Source of the DNA: CAYSRC01 sp964433495 | GTDB taxonomy: Bacteria > Bacillota > Clostridia > Oscillospirales > Ruminococcaceae | Direction: 5' to 3' | Length of the DNA stretch: 17,812 bases | Assembly (NCBI GenBank): GCA_964433495.1 | Contig: CAYSRC010000046.1 | Location: forward strand, 1-17,812 | Part shown: one piece after another, positions 14,456-17,812 of the stretch | Layout of the letters: each line of letters begins with the position of its first letter | Numbering within the stretch: the stretch's first letter is position 1 | Notes under the pieces: model-generated | What the model saw: only the letters and a program-made list of their open reading frames with translations | The model's database searches: none | What the model was told of the DNA's origin: nothing | Made by a program: the position numbers and the translations under genes

Positions 14456-14461
14456 ATTATA
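14456..14461 (-). promoter_or_regulatory. -10 element of the nucleoside hydrolase promoter (no good -35)
   Basis: The minus strand carries a perfect TATAAT at 14461-14456, with the start expected near 14449. At the -35 distance the sequence is GC-rich and unlike TTGACA, as expected of a promoter that needs an activator. A perfect palindrome lies in the activator position. Confidence 0.6.
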
Positions 14462-14484
14462 CTGTACTTTTTGGGCGGGCCGGT

Positions 14485-14498
14485 AGGAAATATTTCCT
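14485..14498. promoter_or_regulatory. 14-bp perfect palindrome, candidate Crp/Fnr-family operator
   Basis: AGGAAATATTTCCT is fully self-complementary and sits in the divergent region. Its centre (14491.5) is about 42-43 bases upstream of the predicted hydrolase start, the class II position used by CRP/FNR activators. The neighbouring regulator is of that family. That it binds here is inference. Confidence 0.55.
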
Positions 14499-14795
14499 GT
14501 TTTTCGCCGCCGTGCACGTTAAAAAAGGCGCGGCCGGCAGGGAAGTGCACAAGACACAGCGCGGGACAGCGCTTTTGACGGTGCGGGGCCTCGGGCGGCG
14601 TTCGCTTTGGGTATACAACGGGTCCGCCGTGGGGCGGCGCAGCGGAATAAGGGGCTGATCCCCGGTGAAAACGGTGTCCGCGGCCGGGAGCCGCGCGGGG
14701 TGCGGGTAGGCAACACTTTTGCCGCCGGGCAAAAACCCGCCGCGCGTCGGGTGTTCGGATGGTTTGTTTTTTGTCCGTCGGAGGGGGAATACTGT
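14499..14795. other. Leader region of the Crp/Fnr regulator gene
   Basis: No gene is supported. TATACA near 14612 could be a -10 for the regulator but lacks a -35. A GCCGCCGGGCAAAAACCCGCCG-type dyad is seen at about 14720-14744. The open frame here continues into the regulator but shows no family similarity. Confidence 0.35.
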
Positions 14796-15470
14796 GTGAA
14801 AGGGTCTCAGGACAGGGCCGAGCTTGAGCGGGTGTGCCGCTCTTCGGGCTATCTCGAGCTGTTTTCGTTCGACGTGCTTCCGTTTGTCACACTTGTACGC
14901 GTCGAGCGCGGCAGACAAATCATGTGTGACGGCGGCGCGTTTGACGGGTATCTCTACTATCTCGTCGAGGGCAGGGTGAAGCTGGGGCTCGGCCTGCCCA
15001 ACGGCAAGACCGCCCTGCTCGACTTTTACCGCGCGCCCTGCTTCCTCGGCGAGATGGAGCTGCTGGGCGTGTACGGCGAGTCGTTTGAGGTGAGGGCGCT
15101 CGAGCGCTGCACCCTGCTCGCGCTGTCGGCAAAAAGCTGCGGCGAGCGGCTGATGGGCGACAGCGTGTTTTTAAGGAACCTGTGCGTCAGCCTCGCCGGG
15201 AAGGAGCGCAGACGCGCGCTGGCGCTGTCAAAAGCGCAGGGCTTTTCGCTGTCCGCGCGCCTTGCGGATTTTGTGCTCAACGCGTCGTGCGGCGGGCTCT
15301 ATCGCGAGAAAAACACCGACGCGGCGGCGTATCTCGGGGTGTCCTACCGCCACCTCGGCGGCACCCTCGCGGAATTTGTCCGAGAGGGTCTGCTCGTCAA
15401 GGAGGAGGGCGGCTACCGAATAGCGGACGAGAGGGCGCTTGCGCGCCTCGCCGAGGATGTGCGGCGGTGA
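14796..15470 (+). CDS. Crp/Fnr-family transcription regulator, YeiL-like
   Basis: The 224 residues have an N-terminal cyclic-nucleotide-binding-type beta barrel (about 30-120; YYLVEGRVKLGL, LLDFYRAPCFLGEMELLG), a dimer helix, and a C-terminal winged helix-turn-helix (about 150-212). The recognition segment is YLGVSYRHLGGTLAEFVREG. The barrel lacks the cAMP-binding RxS pattern and there is no N-terminal cysteine cluster, so neither CRP nor FNR itself is likely. The FLGEME and SYRHL patterns are those of YeiL relatives. The start is the GTG at 14796, because GGAGGGGG lies 8 bases before it; the longer upstream frame is out of character. It is divergent from the nucleoside hydrolase and probably its regulator. 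The signal sensed is unknown. Confidence 0.88.
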   Translation: MKGSQDRAELERVCRSSGYLELFSFDVLPFVTLVRVERGRQIMCDGGAFDGYLYYLVEGRVKLGLGLPNGKTALLDFYRAPCFLGEMELLGVYGESFEVRALERCTLLALSAKSCGERLMGDSVFLRNLCVSLAGKERRRALALSKAQGFSLSARLADFVLNASCGGLYREKNTDAAAYLGVSYRHLGGTLAEFVREGLLVKEEGGYRIADERALARLAEDVRR

Positions 15471-15775
15471 GCGCGGGATATCGGCTTATCGGATTCCCCT
15501 TCCCCGCCGTCAGCAAAACGACGAAGGACCTTGCGACGCGCCCTGCCGGCGGTGTGTCGATTCGGGGCGGAGCTTTGGAAAAAACGGGCCGCGCTGTATC
15601 CCGGGCGGGTTTTGTGTTACAATAAGTCGACGGGGACGCCGTCCGTTAAGGCCCTGTGTCCCGAACGCCGACCGTTGTGACGTGCGCCCGGCCGACGCTT
15701 TATGCCCCGTCCGATCCCGCATAAAGGGCCGGGGCTGCCGTCCCGCCCGTGCGCGGGCTTGCCCCGATTAAAAAA
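15471..15775. other. Intergenic region between the regulator and tRNA-Arg
   Basis: No gene is supported. An extended -10 (TGT-TACAAT, 15615-15623) points right with no reading frame behind it. Downstream are a GACG/CGTC-rich segment and GCCCCG/CGGGGC and GCCCG/CGGGC pairs. A small RNA is conceivable but unproven. Confidence 0.35.
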
Positions 15776-15808
15776 ATCGGAGCAAGCGATACAAACGCTT
15801 GCTCCGAT
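15776..15808 (-). terminator. Terminator of tRNA-Arg
   Basis: ATCGGAGCAAGCG (15776-15788) pairs with CGCTTGCTCCGAT (15796-15808), 13 bp. Read on the minus strand it is followed by seven Ts. It starts one base beyond the encoded CCA. Confidence 0.93.
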
Positions 15809-15809
15809 G

Positions 15810-15885
15810 TGGCGCCCTCGGCGCGAATCGAACGCGCGACCCTTCGCTTAGGAGGCGAATGCTCTATCCCCTGAGCTACGAGGGC
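15810..15885 (-). tRNA. tRNA-Arg (anticodon CCU)
   Basis: On the minus strand a 76-base cloverleaf starts GCCCTCG at 15885 and ends CGAGGGC-G-CCA at 15810, so the CCA is encoded. The D arm GCTC/GAGC, the anticodon stem TTCGC/GCGAA with loop CTCCTAA, and the T arm GCGCG-TTCGAAT-CGCGC are all correct. The anticodon CCT (plus-strand 15850-15852) reads AGG. It has its own promoter and terminator. AGG is used sparingly in the GC-rich genes here, although it does occur. Confidence 0.97.
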
Positions 15886-15927
15886 AGACGAAAAACTGTC
15901 GGCGGGCGGACAAGAGCCCACTACGCT

Positions 15928-15956
15928 ATTATATCGTCCCGTGAAAAATAAATCAA
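15928..15956 (-). promoter_or_regulatory. Promoter of tRNA-Arg
   Basis: On the minus strand, TTGATT (15956-15951), 17 bases and TATAAT (15933-15928), with the start near 15921, about 36 bases before the mature tRNA end. Confidence 0.85.
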
Positions 15957-15964
15957 CACATTTT

Positions 15965-15995
15965 ACGCGGGGTTTGCAAAATTATATGCCCGCGT
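15965..15995. promoter_or_regulatory. 7-bp inverted repeat around an AT-rich -10-like element
   Basis: ACGCGGG (15965-15971) and CCCGCGT (15989-15995) flank 17 bases that contain TTGCAA and TATATG. TTTTAC with a 16-base spacer could be the -35 of a weak plus-strand promoter for the gene at 16066. Whether the repeat is an operator is unknown. Confidence 0.35.
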
Positions 15996-16065
15996 CGGTG
16001 CTTTAAGGGAGTATACCCGCGGCAGGCACCCTTTTGCCGGATGCCCGGGCACAGGAGAGAGAGCC

Positions 16066-16632
16066 ATGAAAACCGTCTATATCAACAGGGTGTCGGACGC
16101 GCCGATGCCCGACACGATGCCCGTGATCAAAACGGTCGAGTACCCCTGGTCGGACGACAGCTATCGCCCGCTGATGTACGCGCGGTGCGCCTACCGCGAG
16201 GGCAGGGGGCTGTTTGTCGACCTGATGTGCTTTCAGCGGGAGCCCGAGCTGTCGGGCAGGCTGCTCGACTCGTCGTGCGGGGCGGTGTCGCTCTGCCGCG
16301 CAGGCTGTCCCGACGTCGTCACGGCGGTGAGCGACTGCGTCGGGCGCTGCGAGGTGTTTGTAAACGGCGAGCCCCGCGAGGACATCTCGGGCGGGTGCGA
16401 GTTCTATTCGGGCGACGACGAACAGGGGTGGTACCACGGGGTCAGGTTTTACCTCAGCCCCGGCCTCGTGTTCGGGGAGGCGCGGCCCGGCGGCGAGGCC
16501 CCCCTCGCGCTCAACTTTTTCAAGTTCAAGCTGGCGGGCGAGCGCGCGCATCTCGGCTCGGCGTTTCCGATGAAAAACCGCTACATCTTTTCGCGGGACA
16601 ACCTGTGCCCCGCCGAGACGGTGGATTTTTGA
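16066..16632 (+). CDS. Uncharacterised 188-residue protein, weakly CBM9-like
   Basis: The ATG at 16066 follows AGGAGAGAGAGCC. The protein has no signal peptide or membrane span. The order KTVEYPWSDDSYRPLMYARC, then GLFVDLMCFQREP, then GWYHGVRFYLSPGLVFGE and ALNFFKFKLAGERAHLGSAF resembles the layout of single-domain CBM9-like sugar-binding proteins, where an early WxD/YxP strand is followed by a late GNFYK/W-type strand pair. The similarity is weak and from memory. Cysteines are frequent (about seven) for a cytoplasmic protein. Composition is host-like, and the gene stands alone: its upstream neighbour is a tRNA on the other strand, and a terminator lies 155 bases downstream. Function is unassigned. 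Confidence 0.75.
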   Translation: MKTVYINRVSDAPMPDTMPVIKTVEYPWSDDSYRPLMYARCAYREGRGLFVDLMCFQREPELSGRLLDSSCGAVSLCRAGCPDVVTAVSDCVGRCEVFVNGEPREDISGGCEFYSGDDEQGWYHGVRFYLSPGLVFGEARPGGEAPLALNFFKFKLAGERAHLGSAFPMKNRYIFSRDNLCPAETVDF

Positions 16633-16787
16633 GACCGTGCGCGGCGAGGCTGTTGCGCCCCGCTGTGTCCCAAACGAGGCCGCGCCGCCCGCTCTGCGCG
16701 CCGCTCCGAGAAACCGTTATCTAAAAAAGGCTCTGCGCCGCGCAAAAAGCGGCGCTGCGCGGCAATCGACGCCCGCGCTTGTGCGGC
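16633..16787. other. Short spacer before the terminator
   Basis: GC-rich, with a GCGCCGC/GCGGCGC pair near 16734-16756. Nothing coding is supported; the open frame into the MarR gene lacks family similarity. Confidence 0.35.
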
Positions 16788-16822
16788 AAAGCCCTCCCCG
16801 AAGCTTCGGGGAGGGCTTTTTT
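16788..16822 (+). terminator. Strong terminator between the CBM9-like and MarR genes
   Basis: AAAGCCCTCCCCGA (16788-16801) pairs with TCGGGGAGGGCTTT (16806-16819) around AGCT, and a T6 run covers 16817-16822. It separates the two transcription units and would work in both directions. Confidence 0.93.
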
Positions 16823-16847
16823 GCAGCTCCGTTTTTTAAAAAAGCCA

Positions 16848-16876
16848 TTGACTTGTGTACGATTTCGTACTATACT
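16848..16876 (+). promoter_or_regulatory. Promoter of the MarR gene with an internal operator dyad
   Basis: TTGACT (16848-16853), 17 bases and TATACT (16871-16876). The spacer contains the perfect dyad GTACGA-TT-TCGTAC (16857-16870). A repressor bound there would block polymerase, the usual arrangement for MarR autoregulation. Confidence 0.8.
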
Positions 16877-16909
16877 GCCAAAAGTTTTTTTAACAGGGGG
16901 ATATGCGCC

Positions 16910-17347
16910 GTGGAGAACGGTTTGCTCAAAAAGATCCGTCACATCAACTATCTCGTCTCGGAATTGGACGCGCTCTATCATCAGGCGTCCCTAAAGATCG
17001 GGATGGCGGACAGCGAGATGCGGGTTCTGTATACCGTTCACGAGGACGGGGGCGGGTGCCTGCTCAGCGAAATATACAAGCGGTCGGGAATCAGCCGGCA
17101 GACGGTCAATTCGGCCGTCCGAAAGCTGGAAGCGGACGGCATCATCCGCCTTGAGCGGCACATGGGGAAGGCCCGAAAGGTCCTTTTTACGCAAAAGGGG
17201 GAGCGATATGCCGCGGACACCGTCGCGCGGCTGTGCGAAGCGGAGATGAGGGCCTTCGGGTCGTGGACGGAGGAGGAGATCGACGCCCACGTCCGCCTTA
17301 CGGAAAAGTATGCGGAGTGCTTTCGTCAGCAGATACAGGCTCTTTGA
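16910..17347 (+). CDS. MarR-family transcription regulator
   Basis: This 145-residue protein has the MarR fold: N-terminal dimer helices, a winged helix-turn-helix at about 35-100 (LLSEIYKRSGISRQTVNSAV is the DNA-reading part, then the wing LERHMGKARKVLFTQKGERY), and a C-terminal dimer helix. The start is the GTG at 16910, which follows an AGGGGG site by 9 bases; the ATG at 16903 is in another frame. Homologues commonly sit first in an operon with a MATE exporter, and the last codons of such a gene are found 55 bases further on. Its promoter has a dyad in the spacer, so it probably represses itself and the downstream genes. It appears somewhat less GC-rich than the older-looking genes around it. 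Confidence 0.92.
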   Translation: MENGLLKKIRHINYLVSELDALYHQASLKIGMADSEMRVLYTVHEDGGGCLLSEIYKRSGISRQTVNSAVRKLEADGIIRLERHMGKARKVLFTQKGERYAADTVARLCEAEMRAFGSWTEEEIDAHVRLTEKYAECFRQQIQAL

Positions 17348-17362
17348 GCGGAGGGAAAAGAG

Positions 17363-17407
17363 ATGAAGATTGTCACGATAAGCCGTGAATTCGGCAGCGG
17401 CGGTCGT
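17363..17407 (+). pseudogene. Cytidylate-kinase-like gene, first 15 codons only
   Basis: After GAGGGAAAAGAG, an ATG at 17363 begins MKIVTISREFGSGGR, the P-loop start of the cytidylate-kinase-like family (nucleoside monophosphate kinases, about 200 residues) often found beside MATE genes in Clostridia. Similarity stops at about 17407, where the DNA continues as a MATE transporter in another frame. The open frame goes on to 17737 but the rest is out-of-frame translation. Confidence 0.75.
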
Positions 17408-17531
17408 GCTGCTGCCGCTGCGCTTCGGCATCGACGGCGTTTGGGTCTCCATCATCGTCGCGGAGTTTATGGCGATGGCGCTGAGCGCCGTGTTTGTCGT
17501 GATGAAGAGAAAGAAGTACCATTATATGTGA
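17403..17531 (+). pseudogene. MATE-family exporter, last 42 codons only
   Basis: In the frame beginning at 17403 the sequence reads VVLLPLRFGIDGVWVSIIVA, then EFMAMALSAVFVVMKRKKYHYM and a TGA at 17529-17531. A final hydrophobic helix ending in a basic KRKKY tail is the usual C-terminus of MATE (NorM/DinF-like) drug/sodium antiporters, which have about 450 residues. Eleven helices are missing. The remnant is fused directly to the start of the cytidylate-kinase-like gene, which points to a deletion between the two or to a mis-join in the assembly. Confidence 0.7.
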
Positions 17532-17547
17532 ACGAGGGCCGACGAGA

Positions 17548-17580
17548 GGGGGAGCGGGCGCGCAGAGCGCCCGCTCCCCC
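17548..17580 (+). terminator. Stem-loop after the MATE remnant
   Basis: GGGGGAGCGGGCGC (17548-17561) pairs with GCGCCCGCTCCCCC (17567-17580) around GCAGA, and is followed by TGTTTC. It is a 14-bp stem with a weak T-tail, 16 bases after the MATE stop codon. Confidence 0.75.
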
Positions 17581-17671
17581 TGTTTCGGACAAAAAGGGCG
17601 GCTGCGCTCTTGAGTCTCCCGCCTCACGGCCGGATTCAACCGAAACGATAGCCCGACCGACGAACAAGACC

Positions 17672-17812
17672 GCGCCGAATGTCAAACGTCCGTTCCGCTT
17701 GACTCTGAGCGCTCCGTGCGGCAGATGCACGTCGTAATCGGTACGACGGCAGACAGAGTTCACATATTCTCGTGAATTCTGCCGAGTGTAAGTTGTACGA
17801 CACTCGGCACAC
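17672..17812 (+). repeat. Dispersed structured repeat, copy B (cut by the window end)
   Basis: Bases 17672-17778 match 10316-10422 without gaps (84 of 107). It ends in the hairpins TTCAC/GTGAA (17759-17776) and GCCGAGTGT/ACACTCGGC (17781-17808, with TGTACG in the loop). The repeat probably continues beyond 17812. Confidence 0.8.

Noticed and set aside
14607..14795. N-terminal extension of the Crp/Fnr regulator
   Set aside because: Arginine- and glycine-rich with no family similarity; the GTG at 14796 has a strong ribosome site and gives a normal length.
17408..17737. Continuation of the cytidylate-kinase-like reading frame
   Set aside because: After residue 15 the sequence is arginine-rich and unlike the family; the same bases encode a MATE C-terminus in another frame.

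Overview
This window reads as chromosome of a high-GC, Gram-positive, spore-former-related bacterium, most likely an uncultured gut member of the Clostridia (an Oscillospirales-like lineage). The basis is the family content (cysteine desulfurase with a short ThiI, a SpoIID-like domain, a class B sortase-like domain, a YeiL-like Crp/Fnr regulator), strong GGAGG ribosome sites, and sigma-A-type promoters such as TTGATT-17-TATAAT. The lineage is inference; the gene families are read from the translations.

Layout. Bases 1-277 (minus) hold the start of an N-acetyl sugar amidotransferase. Bases 553-6536 (plus) hold a housekeeping block: a TTG-started cysteine desulfurase, a 12-bp-closed cloverleaf of perfect hairpins, thiI, then a 1010-residue protein joining CinA, one membrane span, a catalytically degenerate sortase B fold and a SpoIID-like domain. 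Bases about 6540-9521 are a lower-GC block holding a methyl-accepting chemotaxis protein and the C-terminal end of a relaxase, both minus; it is probably foreign or wrongly joined. At about 9508-9522 the relaxase remnant abuts the C-terminal half of an altronate dehydratase (UxaA) on the plus strand. Bases 10146-10591 hold a terminator and a structured repeat array.

Bases 10592-13207 hold an M14 carboxypeptidase (minus) and a PatB/MalY-type C-S lyase (plus), divergently transcribed from back-to-back promoters. Bases 13426-15470 hold a ribonucleoside hydrolase (minus) facing away from a YeiL-like Crp/Fnr regulator (plus), with a perfect 14-bp palindrome centred near -42 of the hydrolase gene. 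A tRNA-Arg(CCU) gene with its own promoter and terminator follows (15776-15956, minus). Next come a 188-residue protein weakly like CBM9-type carbohydrate-binding proteins and a MarR regulator with a dyad inside its own promoter. The MarR gene is followed by an apparent deletion scar: 15 codons of a cytidylate-kinase-like gene run directly into the last 42 codons of a MATE transporter. The window ends in a second copy of the structured repeat.

How the genes fit together. The desulfurase probably supplies sulfur to ThiI for 4-thiouridine in tRNA. The Crp/Fnr protein probably controls the nucleoside hydrolase. The MarR protein probably represses itself and a drug-export operon that is now mostly deleted. 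The most unusual items are the CinA/pseudo-sortase/SpoIID fusion, the dispersed hairpin repeat whose stems differ by compensatory changes, the cloverleaf, and two sharp gene-to-gene junctions that are either real deletions or assembly errors.
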